From: Cymodocea nodosa
Taxonomy: Eukaryota > Streptophyta > Magnoliopsida > Alismatales > Cymodoceaceae
Assembly: GCA_036874045.1 (NCBI GenBank)
Contig: CM072344.1
Coordinates: 10,388,501 to 10,452,500, forward strand
DNA: 64,000 nt
Reading direction: 5' to 3'
Below, one piece after another: positions 44,632-56,042 of the stretch (the first letter of the stretch is position 1; each line of letters opens with the position of its first letter). The translations under genes were made by a program, and so were the position numbers. Below the pieces are notes generated by a model. It saw nothing but the letters and a program-made list of their open reading frames with translations. It did no database searches and was not told the DNA's origin.

Positions 44632-45221
44632 CGTGGAGTTACACAACAACACAGAATCACTCTGATTTCTATTATTCTAGATTCTAAATGATTTACCGGA
44701 TAATGCCCCCAAAATCCTAGGTTTTAGTTTAAATAAGCCCTAAGTTTAGGTGGGTAATCGGGTTATTTCCCGAACCAACTATTACTATTTTATCCACGGT
44801 CTTAGCTACAGTACTCTGTTGAGTTACCTGTAACTCAACGGAATAAGCTCGTTGACTAACTCAAGACTCAACGGAGTAAGCTCATTGAGTTAAGAGTAAT
44901 TCAACGGACTCCTTGTACAAGCAAATATAATAATAAAAATATTACAGAGAATAGTTTTTTTGTTTTTTTACCGGTTTAACCGATACTATGTTTCGGTCAA
45001 ACCTAAATATTTTTTATTTTTTTATTTTTCTTTTGGTTGAACCGATACTATGTTTCGGTAAAACCAATATTTTTTCTGAAAATTAATATACAATTTTTTT
45101 AATGTTCTGGTCATACCGATGGATCTAGTCGGTTGAATCGCAACTATTTTTATGTTTTATATATATTTTTAATATTTTTTTTTATATATATATATATATA
45201 AACATAAAAACTGATTTCTTA
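44632..45221 (-). promoter_or_regulatory. Region Y of G3 (pol-accessory spacer, promoter-like)
   Basis: Sense: TA-repeat stretch, GGTTCAACCGA / TCGGT-ACCGAAAC motif pairs (44970-45150), CGTTGAGTTA/TAACTCAACG repeats (44815-44910), TTATTTAAAC (44736-44727), an AAAACCTAGGATTTTGG motif and a leader of about 95 bases to the accessory ATG. G4 48089-48669 is a close copy. Confidence 0.6.
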
Positions 45222-47961
45222 CTAAGTAAAGCTCGAGTAGTCCTCTACTCTGACTTCTTCTATAATTCCAAAGGAGCTTTTTGGTGTTTTCAGAATAGGT
45301 TTAAGTCTTTGTCCATTTACTTTAAATATATTCTGATTTTTAAGATTTTCAATTTCAATAGCTCCATAAGGATAAACATTTCAAACTATGTAAGGTCCTG
45401 CCCATCTAGATCTTAATTTTCCTAGTTGGTTATGGAGTCTAGCCATATAAAGATATACTTCTTGTCCTATTTCAAAGCTTTTAGGAATAATTTTTCTATC
45501 TTGCCAGAATTTAATTTTCTGTTTTTCTCTTATAGTCTTCGAATAAGCTTCATTTCTAAATTCTTCTAATTCAATTAGTTGCATTTTCCTATTTTCAGTA
45601 GCTTGATTTAAATTAGTGTTTAGAGTTTTTAATGCCCAATAAGCTTTATGTTCTATTTTAGTAGGTAAATGACAACTTTTTCCATATACTAGCCTAAAAG
45701 GTGACATACCTAAGCTCGTTTTATAAGTAGTTCTATAAGCCCAAAGTGCATCTTGTTGAGCTATATTTTTAGCTCAAGCTTTATTGCAAGTGCACAGTTC
45801 TTTTGGTGTACATGGCAAATACAGGTCATTCTTCCACAAGGATTGTGTTTATGACTTAATCAATTATTACTCAACTTGTTCTTCAAGCTCTTAGGTATAC
45901 TTCAGTAAATTAATGACATGTGAATGTAGAATAATCAAAGTTAACACAAGCTCACAAATCATGCAATTTCAAGGCAATTTGTAGTGGAAAATGGTGATGT
46001 GAATCAATTTCTTTACTTGTAAATCTATCAACTCATTCAATTATAACATGCACACAAGTTCCACGTGATTTCAGAAGTGATATCAATGCATCAATATTAA
46101 GGAAAGAAAAATAAAACAACAAGGTTCAATAGACTATACTACTCTTTTCTAATTTATACTAAATGCATGCAACTATGCTATTTGCTAATCTAGCTAAACT
46201 ATACTATACTACTTGCATTAGAAATTCTTTTTGGAGATTGATTAGGACTAAATGTGATCTATATAAGATATAACAAAAACAATTAACTACTGAAATTAAA
46301 ATTAACAACTAGATATAAGTGATAGGTTCTTCATTCAAATGAACATCAACACTTATTTTCTTCTTCTTTCAATTCACACCTTCTTCTCAAATGCGCCAAG
46401 CCACCATTGATGAATGTCATTTACTCGTGTGAAAGCCTCACCAACAGCCCCAACAATACACGTGAATAGAGGATGCAAATTAGAAGTTGAAAAGAAGAAT
46501 TAAACATTCATATACATTCATTGAACTCTATCTAGCTAAGAAGACATATAATTGAGATGTTCACCACCATTTCTCATCAATTCTTCCTTCTATACAAGAA
46601 AATAATAAACTCTAAGAGTTGTCACTACCTTAGGAGCTTCTTATCTTCTTCTCTAGAGCTTTGAATTCAATGGAACTTGGCAGCAAATCCACCTCCAAGC
46701 TTGGACGTCTTCTCCTTAGCCCTTGGAATGGTGAATAGCATGAATGGATGGTCTCTCTTTGGAAGCACAAGCCTCACCTCCAAGCTTCTTCTCCTCCTTT
46801 CTCTCGTTGGAAGCACCAAAAAAAGTGTTGGCCGAAATTCCTCTTCCCTTGTATTTATGTTGTTTTATCTTCTCTCTCTTTGATGTGGCACCTTGGTTTT
46901 ATCACCAAGCCAATAAGATGCCATAGATCTAGGAGGGCCAATAAGGTATTGGCATGTCCTCTTCTTTAAAATTTAGTCCACCAACTTTTGATTCTTTACA
47001 TCTTCTTTGGTCTTTTGCATTAAGCTCCTCCCATATATATGTTACCTACAATTAATGGAAGTTGAACTCCAAGAGACGTTAACCAACATAGGACATGCAA
47101 AATAAATCAATGTGTTTCATGTAAAATTATATCCAATGGGGGATGCACTTGTTAATTAAATTTCTATATTGCACTATATTTCAAGACTTATATTACCCAT
47201 AATTAATATCATTTATCCATCATAGATATATAATATCATGCAAAATTACTTATCAAATTCATTAAAAATGGGCAAAATTAAAGCTTAAACACATCTATCA
47301 ATCTATTAGCCCAATGTGTTCTAGTAGGATTTACTACTTTTTCCAAGATTAATTTAATTTGTTTGTTTGCACTTTCTACTTGTCCACTTGTTTGCGGATG
47401 ATATGATGTTGCAATTTTGTGCTTTACTCCATATTTCTTCATTAAGGCTTCAAAACTTCTATTACAGAAATGAGTTCCTCTATCATTGATAATAGCTTTA
47501 AGTATTCCAAATCTGGCAAATATATTTGTTCTAATAAATTGTATTACCACTCTGTTATCATTAGTTTTTGTAGGAATAGCTTCTATCCATTTAGATACAT
47601 AATCCACCCCCAACAATATGTAATTAAATTGATTAGACATAGGAAATGGACCCATAAAATCTATTCCCCACACATCAAAGATTTCAACCTCAACAATAGG
47701 ATTAAGAGGCATCATATTCCTCTTTGATATTCTTCCTATTTGTTGACATCTTAAACAACTTAAGCAATATTTATGAGCATCTTTGAATAGTGTTGGCCAC
47801 TAAAACCCACATTGCAGAATTTTTGCAGCAGTTTTCCTTGAACCAAAATGTCCTCCACAAGCTTGGTCATGACAGAAAGACAATATGCTCAAATATTTAG
47901 TTTCTGGAACACACCTCCTTAAAACCAGATCAGGACATTTCTTAAATAAGTAAGGGTCTTC
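45222..47961 (-). pseudogene. Gypsy integrase split by solo LTR (G3)
   Basis: The part 47961-47297 encodes [15 protein letters not shown], the HHCC finger, RISKRNMMPLNPIVEVEIFDVWGIDF, INDRGTHFCN and GQVESANKQIK. The part 45748-45222 encodes the C-terminus: [31 protein letters not shown] and the end SSFT. E1 interrupts it between W-A-N-R-L-I-D and A-L-W-A-Y, in a CATCT site. The sense start at 47961 is an abrupt joint to the G4 accessory fragment. Integrase inserts the cDNA; this copy is dead. Confidence 0.9.
45754..47291 (-). repeat. E1: solo LTR with perfect target duplication
   Basis: Flanked by CATCT at 45749-45753 and 47292-47296. Plus-strand ends are TGTTGAGCTATA and GCTTAAACA; 1538 bp. 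A GCAAGTGCACAG motif and a CCACAAGGATTG motif near 45790-45850 resemble the R/U5 end of Athila/Tat LTRs, which makes the sense strand minus. No internal coding sequence or second LTR, so it is a solo LTR left by LTR-LTR recombination. Its family differs from the G1-G4 LTR. The strand call is inferred from the motif. Confidence 0.82.
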
Positions 47962-48088
47962 CCTTTTGTAGCTCTTTCTCTCTTGTTGTATTTCTAATCT
48001 TCTGCCACGTGTGCCATTCTTCAGATTCTTTTAGAAACTATGCGGTGTCCACTGCCTCTTCCCAGAATTCAGGCTTCATCTTCCTCAT
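47962..48088 (-). pseudogene. Gypsy accessory ORF, start only (G4)
   Basis: ATGAGGAAGATGAAGCCTG at 48088 encodes MRKMKPEFWEEAVDTA and continues colinear with G3 44631 to about RNTTRER, then breaks into integrase sequence of G3. Stop codons are already present in the fragment. Confidence 0.8.
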
Positions 48089-48669
48089 CGTGGAGTTACA
48101 CAGCAGCACGGAATCGCTCTGATTTCTATTATTCTAGATTCTAAATGATTTTCCAGATAATGCCCCTAAAACCCTAGGTTTTAGTTTAAATAAGCCCAAA
48201 GTTTAGGCGGGTAATCGGGTCATTTCCGAATCCACTATTACTATTTTATCTGCGGTCTTAGCTATAGTACTCCGTTGAGTTACAGTTAAGTCAACGGAAT
48301 AAGCTCGTTGACTAACTCAAGACTCAATAGAGTAAGCTCGTTGAGTTAAGCATAACTCAACGGACTTCCCGTACAAACAGATATATAATAAAAATATTAT
48401 AGAGAATAATTTTTCTCTTTTTTTTACCAGTTTAACCGTTACTATGTTTTAGTTAGACCTAAATTTTTTTATTTTTTTTATTTTTCTTTTGGTTGAACAG
48501 ATCTATGTTTCGATAAAACCAACATTTTTTTGAAAATTAATATACATATTTTTTTATGTTTCGGTCATACCGATGGATCCAATCGGTTGAACCGCAACGA
48601 ATTTTTATGTTTTATATATATTTTTAATGTTTTTTTTATATATATATAAACATAAAAATTGATTTCTTA
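48089..48669 (-). promoter_or_regulatory. Region Y of G4
   Basis: Close copy of 44632-45221: TA repeats, GGTTCAACCGAT/CATCGGTATGACCGAAAC pairs, the inverted repeat CCGTTGAGTTA / TAAGTCAACGG (48272-48297), TTATTTAAAC at 48193-48184, the palindromic AAAACCTAGGGTTTTAG, and the accessory ATG about 96 bases downstream. Confidence 0.6.
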
Positions 48670-49714
48670 CTAAGTAAAGCTCGAGTAGTCCTTTACTCTG
48701 ACTTCTTCTATAATTCCAAAGGAGCTTTTTGGTGTTTTCAGAATAGGTTTAAGTCTTTGTCCATTTACTTTAAATATATTCTGATTTTTAGGATTTTCAA
48801 TTTCAATAGCTCTATAAGGATAAATATTTTGAACTATGTAAGGTCCTGCCCATTCAGATCTTAATTTTCCTAGATAGTTATAGAGTCTAGCCATATAAAG
48901 ATATATTTCTTGTCCTATTTCAAAGCTTTTAGGAATAATTTTTCTATCATGCCAAATTTAATTTTTTCTTTTTCTCTTACAGTCTTTGAATAAGCTTCAT
49001 TTCTAAATTCTTCTAATTCAATTAATTGCATTTTTCTATTTTCAACAGCTTGATTTAAATTAGTGTTCAGAGTTTTTAATGCCCAATAAGCTTTATGTTC
49101 TATTTTAACTAGTAAATGACAACTTTTTCCATATACTAGCCTAAAAGGTGAAATACCCAAGCTCGTTTTATAAGCAGTTCTATAAGCCCAAAGTGCATCT
49201 ATCAATCTATTAGCCCAATCTGTTCTGGTAGGATTTACTACTTTTTCTAAGATTAATTTAATTTGTTTGTTTGCACTTTTACTTGTCCACTTGTTTGCGG
49301 ATGATATGATATTGCAATTTTGTGGTTTACTCCATATTTCTTCATTAAGGCTTTGAAACTTCTATTACAGAAATGAGTTCCTCTATCATTGATAATAGCT
49401 TTAGGTATTCCAAATCTAGCAAATATATTTGTTCTTATAAATTGAATTACTACTTTGTTGTCATTAGTTTTTGTAGGAATAGCTTCTATCCATTTTGATA
49501 CATAATCCACCCCCAACAATATGTAATTAAATTGATTAGACATAGGAAATGGACCCATAAAATCTATTCCCCACACATCAAAGATTTCAACTTCAACAAT
49601 AGGATTAAGAGGCATCATATTCCTCTTTGATATTCTTCCTATTTGTTGACATATTAAACAACTTAAGCAATATTTATAAGCATCTTTGAATAGTGTTGGC
49701 CAATAAAACCCACA
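48670..49714 (-). pseudogene. Gypsy integrase (G4)
   Basis: Follows RNase H in sense order. The finger's second half (CLSCLICQQIGRISKRN), the core with VWGIDFMGPFP, INDRGTHFCN and the [23 protein letters not shown] stretch are clear. Lesions: stop near 49715, frameshift near 49280 in the SGQVES region, frameshift near 48950. The C-terminal end is RVKDYSSFT at 48672-48670. The chromodomain of some gypsy clades is absent, as expected for Athila/Tat. Confidence 0.92.
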
Positions 49715-51415
49715 TTACAGAATTTTTGCAGCAGTTTTCCCTAAACCATAATGTCCTCCACAAGCTTGGTCATGACAGAAAGACAATATGCTCGAATATT
49801 TAGTTTCTGGAACACACCTCCTTAAAACCAAATTAGGACATTTCTTAAATAAGTATGGGTCTTCCCAATAGTAATATTTTACTCTTGAGAAAAATAATTT
49901 CTTATCCTGTCTATTCCAATCCTTAGGTGTTAGACCCGTAACTAAATAAGTAACTATGTCTGCATACCAAGGTATTGTGTTAATGATCATTAATTGTTCA
50001 TCAGGAAAATTATCCTTAATTTTAATATTTGATTTTTCTATTTGTAATCTTGATAAATGATCTGCTACTACATTCTCACAACCTTTTTTATCTTTAATTT
50101 CTAGATCAAATTCTTGTAATAATAATATCCATCGGATCAGTCTAGGTTTAGTTTCTTTTTTCTTTAGTAGATGTTTTAAAGCTGAATGATCCGTGCATAC
50201 TATTACTTTAGCTCCAATCAGATATGATCTAAACTTTTCTAAAGCAAACACAGCAGCTAATAATTCTTTTTCAGTAGTTGTGTAATTAACTTGAGCATCA
50301 TTTAAGGTTTTGCTTGCATAATGAATCACTCTAGGAGATTTTTCTATTTTCTGTCCCAATACTGCTCCTACAGCAAAATCAGAAGCATCGCACCTTAATT
50401 CAAATGGATAGTTCCAATTAGGTGCTTGAATTATAGGAGTTGAAATTAAACTAGTTTTAAGTCTGAAAAATGCTTCCTTGCAATTTTTATCAAAGTTAAA
50501 TGGGACATCTTTTAATAGATTAGTTAAAGGTCTAGCTATCTTGCTACAGTATATAATAAATCTTCTATAAAAACTAGCATGTCCTAGAAATGATCTAATA
50601 TCTTTCATTGATTTAGGTTCTGGTAGATTAGAAATTACTTCTATTTTAGCTCTATCTACTTCCAACCCTTTCTTAGAAACAACATGCCCTAAGACTATTC
50701 CTTGTTTAACCATGAAGTGACATTTTTCCCAATTTAAAACCAGATTTTTTTCCACGTAGCGTTTTAATATTAAGTCTAAATTGTTTAAACAGACTTCATA
50801 TGATTTGCCATATACAGTAAAATCATCCTTAAATATTTCTAAAAAGTCTTTAGTCATTCCAGTAAATATGCCCTACATACATCTTTGAAAAGTAGCTGGC
50901 GCATTGCGTAATCCGAATGGCATTCTCTTAAAAGCATAAGTTCCATTAGGAGAGGTGAAAGTTGTTTTCTCTTGATCCTCTAATGCTATTGGAATTTGAT
51001 TATACCCTGAATACCCGTCTAGGAAACAAAAATATTCTTGCCCTGCTAATCTTTCCAGCATTTGATCTATAAAAGGTAAGGGAAAATGATCTTTCCTAGT
51101 CACAGCATTCAACTTTCTATAGTCTATACATACTCTCCAGCCTGATTGAATTCTAGTAGGTATCAAGTCTTGACTTTCATTCCTAATAACTGTTAATCCT
51201 GATTTCTTGGGAACTACATGGATTGGACTAACCCACGAGCTATCAGAAATCGGATAAATTATATCATTATCTAACCATTTAACTATTTCTTTCCTGACTA
51301 CTTCCTTAAGGTTTGGATTTAATCTCCTCTCAAGAATTCTAACAGGTTTAGCATTCTCTTCTAAATATATGTGATGACAGCATAAAGTTGAACTTAACCC
51401 TTTTATATTAGTCAT
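49715..51415 (-). pseudogene. Gypsy reverse transcriptase and RNase H (G4)
   Basis: RT: RILERRLNPNLKEVVRKEIV, SSWVSPIHVVPKKSG, GWRVCIDYRKLNAVTRKDHFP, PFGLRNAPATFQRCM, a TAG at 50870, then [10 protein letters not shown] (the F-x-D-D catalytic box) and the thumb [15 protein letters not shown]. RNase [56 protein letters not shown]. Integrase HHCC begins ([17 protein letters not shown]). The PIHVVPKKSG and KDD boxes fit the Athila/Tat clade. Only the TAG at 50870 interrupts about 565 codons, so this is the best-kept pol in the window. Confidence 0.95.
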
Positions 51416-52655
51416 AGTCCATCATATTGCTTCTTTATAACTTTTTACTACATCTTTTAATTTAGCTATTTGATCCTCTTTTAAATCTGAAGCAATAATG
51501 ATTGGACAGGTTCGTTTATCTTCTAGAAATATATAGGTTAATTCAGGAGGTAAAGGTTTTAATTCTAAATGCTGCCCATCAGAAGCTAGAGCTCCTAATT
51601 GAACATCATCATTTTTTAAATTAATTTCTTCTATATCTCCTTCTATATTTATGCTTTCATTTTCTTTTTAAATTTTAGAATTGATTTGCTTATTTAATTC
51701 TTCTTGAATCACATCATCTAACATATCTCCTTCATCCTCTAAAAAGTCTATGATATGTAAGGACATTTCTATCTCTTCAAACCTTTCTGGTTTGAAAATA
51801 TTTAATTGAGTATCCTCATTACCATATGCTAACTTCATTACTCAAGTTTTACAATTTATAACAGCCCCTGATGTTGTTAAAAATGGCCTTCTCAAAATTA
51901 AAGATGTATCACTATTTTTATGCTTAATTTGTTGGGAATCCAAAATTACAATATCAATAGGATATATAAAATTTTTGATTTTAATTAAGACATCCTCTAT
52001 TTTTCCTCTAGGGTATCTTATACTTCTATCAGCTAATTGAATAACCGTACTAGTAGGAATTAAGCCTTCTAATCCTAAGGATGCAAATATATCACTTGGC
52101 ATAACATTTATACCTGCACCTAAGTTCATTAAGGTTCTTTCTAGAATGGTATTTCCTATGGTGCATGATATAACAGGGATTCCAGGATCAGATAACTTTT
52201 TAGGAATTTGTTGCAGAAATAGGGAACTACTTTGCTCAGCTAAAAAGACCTTTCTAAGAACTTTTTGCTCTCTCTTCTTAGTACACCAATCCTTAAGAAA
52301 TTTAGCATAAGGTGGCATTTTATGCAATAAATCTAACAAAGGAATGTTAACTTGTACTTTTTCAAAAATTTCTCTGATTTTCTCTTGTTTTTCAGGTATT
52401 GTTTGTTGCAATCTTTCAGGATAGGGTGCTAAAGATTTTGATTTCAAAGACTCTTTTTCTTTCAGTTGATTTGTTTGATCATTTTTAGCTTCATTAGCAG
52501 ATTCAAATTGTTCTTCAGTGATTTCTAGATTTTCAATTAGTACATTTTCATTATCATTTTGATTTTTACTCTTATCTACCTTCATATCATTTTCATTTTG
52601 AGTTCTTGGTGGTATATCAGTTCCAAATCTTAATGTTATACATACATCTTCCAGA
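51416..52655 (-). pseudogene. Gypsy gag-protease linker and protease (G4)
   Basis: Starts with VCITLRFGTDIPPRT, the ITLRSG motif usual between gag and protease in Athila elements. A Lys/Glu-rich linker and PPYAKFLKDWCTKKRE follow, then the protease with IGNTILERTLMNLGAGINVMP (active-site Asp replaced: LGAG in place of LGAS/DGAS-type) and DRSIRYPRGKIEDVLIKI. A stop at 51842 and two more lie before 51418. The sense 5' edge is a joint with F-box spacer sequence at about 52655. Confidence 0.85.
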
Positions 52656-53472
52656 TTTTAATTAAATGTATCTCTAATCGTATGTGTTTCATTTAATCTA
52701 GAATTCACATCTCATCTCTTTCAGGATTTCAGATAATTTACTGATTTTTCATTAAGCATTCTGATTTCATTTTAAAATCGTGAAATTGTTAAACTCATGA
52801 AATTCAGAAAAAACATAAGATACTATATCTAGATTTGCATAAATAGTAAATTCAATAGCATCTTAAATAGCCTTCTAAATATAACATTCAAGCAGGTTAT
52901 AAAAATTTTACAGTCTCATTATCGGATAGTTACAGCAAGTTCATAAAAATTTTCAATTTCCACAACTTTGCAGTATCATTTTAATTCCTTTAATTAACAA
53001 ACTTACATGGTTGTTACTTTAATTACCTCTCCTCCATACCTACATTTTGCATTGTCCTCAATGTAAAAAATTTGATAATAAGTACAGTAATTGAAGCAGG
53101 CATGAATACAATTTTGTTTGATTTAAAATTCAGGATGAGTAATTAGTTACAAACCTTGTTTCATTTGTATCTCCTTCTGCATATTCCGATTTTTGATTCT
53201 AAAAAACTTTTCATTCATAGATAAATGCAGACTATATAACAAAATAACACTTACAGATATTAATAAATCAGTGTCTTGTGTGGAACCTAGGCTCCTATGC
53301 CTTTGGTGGCTCACAAGCAAGCTAGTTGGTTTCCCAGAACAGATACCAACAAATTGGATTGATATATATATTTTTTTTTTATAAAACAATCATGAAAACT
53401 TCAAAATTCTCTTTTTTTTAAAAAAATAAATAAATGCAGAATACACACACATTAAACACACAAAATCACAGC
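52656..53472 (-). other. F-box-protease spacer of G4
   Basis: Colinear with the first 630 bases after the F-box stop in G2 (20490-19868), including the purine tract GGTATGGAGGAGAGG at 53040-53026 and the AAGATACTAT...ATAGCATCTT inverted repeat at 52816-52866. Homology ends at ACATTTAAT (about 52656). No gene seen. Confidence 0.65.
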
Positions 53473-54619
53473 TTAAGAACATGATTGAAAAGTAGGAACA
53501 AATGGAATAAATGTATCAGTCCAAGCAAACTTTTTAAGCATAGTTCTTCTTGCTATTAATTCTGTTTTAATGCAGTTCTTGTTCCTTGTTAATTTGTAAA
53601 CATGTAATATATTATAAATTACAAATACAAGTGTATTACCATTAATGATATGAAATGCAGAAAGGGATCCTTTTTGATTCCAAGGTAATGTAGCAGTTTC
53701 TATTTCTACATCTATTTCAATATACTCTTCTTCCCACTTCCATTCATTTATGTCTTCCATAATCCATATTTGAAATTTCATCAGTTCATCCCATCATCTT
53801 ATCAGACATAAAGTAGGATCATCTTCTTCATTATACCACATTCCTATTTGAATTTTATTAAATTTTGCAGATGGTGGTTTAGCTATTTCACTCGGTGTAG
53901 GTAAAATTTCTATATTCATCATAACTGTCTATGCTCACTATGTATAAATCAGATCCATATGCTATTGATATCTCTGTGACTAGATATATATATCCATCAA
54001 GTATGACATGTGTTTGGTTAATTAATGATTTCTGTCCTAGATATATCATAATATTTTCATTCCAAGATCTGTTCAGAAAATTATACACACTTAAGTGTAA
54101 ATCTTCACCCCAATTTCCTGTAGGTCTCCAATAATATAATTTTTCAGGAATTGCAAAATTTTTATCAGAAAATATTAAAGCTGATCCACAATTTACAGTT
54201 GGTACTTCAAATCTTTTAGGTCTTCCTATATTCCAGTCTTCTCCTATTATAGGATTTCTTATCAAAATATCAGGTAATAATAAACTTGCTTACCTTGGTC
54301 TCGTACTATATATGATTAATCCTTCATCTATCCCCATAATATGATTTATTCCTTCTAATGTATTGGGTGGAATTCCAGTAGTTTCTTCTATAGCAAGATA
54401 TTCATGGGTATTTGAACTATGATTAAATGACCTCCATATGAATCCATCTCTAATCTTAGTCAATTTTGCAACTTATAGTCCCTGAAAATATTTTTCTTCA
54501 ATACAGTCTTTAATTTTCTTTGATACACAACACAGCCTACACAGATCTTTAGCTGACAAGTTACATAGTACTTCCCTTAGTGCATCCAACGGTAATTGCA
54601 TCAATTCCATTTGTTGATT
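53473..54619 (-). pseudogene. F-box gene, main exon (G4)
   Basis: The exon starts at 54619 after the acceptor TTATACAG, encoding NQQMELMQLPLDALREVLC, the F-box, then IRNPIIGEDWNIGRPKRFEV, KLYYWRPTGNWGEDLHL, YLVTEISIAYGSDLYIVS, LMKFQIWIMEDINEWKWEEE and the end TDTFIPFVPTFQSCS at 53475-53473. A TAA in the PR-ASLLL stretch near 54291, a stop near 54475 and a frameshift near 53895 break it. The six-codon first exon is not present because S4 cuts the element upstream in gag. It is useful for reconstructing the F-box-associated-like region by comparison with G2 and G3. Confidence 0.82.
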
Positions 54620-54800
54620 CTGTATAACACAAACAAAAATTTAGTAGAGACAAAAATTAACATAACTACTGCACAACCTCGTGGAGTTAAGGCATAACTC
54701 AACGGACTAAGTTCGTTGAGTTAAAAATTAACTCTATGATACTATTAACTTAAAATAAAAAACATATACACATACAGATAGTTGCTTCAAATATGCTACT

Positions 54801-55986
54801 TCATTCAGCTACCCTCCCAAAAGAGGTATCAATTTCATTAACAGTTCTATTGATAGGATTAGGTATAGCTTGTATTGGCAATCCTCTAGTAGGTCTAACT
54901 TCCATTGGTTCCTTCTGTCTAAGTGGTATATTTCTATTCTGATTTTGAATTGCAACATTTCCAAATACAAAATTTAGACGAATGTTTAATTGTTGGATTA
55001 TCTTTTCTAATTTCTTTATTCTACATCCTTGTTCAATTAATGCTTCATAACTTATGTTCTTCTCATTTATATTTTCTCCTCCCTGGAAATTGTTGTTTCT
55101 CCAAGATAAATTCGGGTGATTTCTCCAATTAGGATGATAAGAATTTCCCAAGTTATCTCTCTGGTTTCTAGCATAAATAATATCTAAGTCATTTATGTTC
55201 GCATTCTTTTTTGCTAGCTTTTGATTTAATGATAACTCTTTTATTTTCTTTGTTAATTCATTTAATTTCACATCAAGCATAGTATTTGAATCTATTTCAT
55301 GCATTCCTCTTGGCAATATTCTTTTATCTATAATAGCTTTAGTCGAGTTTTCCCATTGTGTAGTTCTTTTTGCAAAGTTTTCTAAATATGCCCATGCTTC
55401 TTCACTACATAACTTTAAAAATCCATTTTGACAAGTAGATTCTAATAAAGATTTTGTTGAAATATCTATGCCTTCATAAATTATACCTATTAATTGTGCT
55501 TTACTCATTGCATGATGTGGACATTGAGTCGATAAATCTTTAAATCTTTCAAAATATTTCCAAAATGATTCACCCAATTTTTGGCTACACATTAATATTT
55601 CTTTCTTCTTTTTAATCGTTTGATGTGTTGGATAATATTTTTCCAGAAAAATAGAGCAAAATTCAGTCCATGTAGAAAATGAATCAACCGACAAAGTATA
55701 TAACCATCTCTTAGCTGTCTTTTAAAGAAAAAGGGATATATCTAAGTTTAATAGCATCTATACTCATGTTCGGCATTTTCATCATTTGACAAACTTCGTT
55801 AAATTCTCTAAGGAAATAATAGGCATCCTCTCTTTCTAATCCATGAAAATGTGGCACTTGACTAATATAATTAGATTTCAGTTCAAACCTATCTCCCTCA
55901 AAGTTTGGCAAACGAATACATGAAGGTTCATCAACTAATTCAGGATACAGAATCTCTCCTAATGGTTTTTCTTCTAAAGCAGCCAT
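54801..55986 (-). pseudogene. Athila-like gypsy gag (G4)
   Basis: Start MAALEEKPLGEILYPEL at 55986, core PHFHGLEREDAYYFLREF, MSIDAIKLRYIPFSLKD, a 4-base loss near 55712 shifts the frame, then SVDSFSTWTEFCSIFLEKYYP, GIIYEGIDISTKSLLESTC and the end SFGRVAE-stop at 54803-54801. Same length as G2 (1186 bp including lesions). The splice acceptor of the F-box exon lies 180 bases downstream. The leader 55987-56042 encodes the usual GVSNLSLKEN context before S4. Confidence 0.9.
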
Positions 55987-56042
55987 TTCTACGTTCTCTT
56001 TTAAAGAAAGGTTAGATACTCCCCAAACAATTTTGTTAAAGT

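Larger units (their letters stand above)
36456..47961 (-). mobile_element. G3: Athila-like gypsy element with intron-less F-box gene, split by solo LTR E1
   Basis: Sense order: integrase (47961-45222, split by E1), region Y, accessory ORF, region X, exon 1 fused to the F-box ORF, spacer, purine tract, LTR ending at 36456. The left sense boundary at 47961 is an abrupt joint with the accessory-ORF start of G4. The LTR end is identical to that of G2. Confidence 0.75.
47962..56042 (-). mobile_element. G4: gypsy element with gag, F-box and the only long pol
   Basis: Sense order: gag (cut at 56042 by S4), F-box, short spacer, protease, RT, RNase H, integrase, Y, first 127 bases of the accessory ORF, then the joint to G3 at 47961. 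The F-box spacer joins the ITLRFG motif before protease at about 52655, a point where G2 and G3 continue with spacer and LTR. So G4 may be a fusion of the 3' part of one element with the 5' part of another. Confidence 0.75.

Noticed and set aside
45181-45200. TA dinucleotide run as a microsatellite feature
   Set aside because: Short and shared with G4 at about 48635-48655; part of region Y, not an independent repeat.
46677-46969. Overlapping short plus-strand ORFs in E1
   Set aside because: Three frames overlap with no recognisable domain inside a solo LTR.
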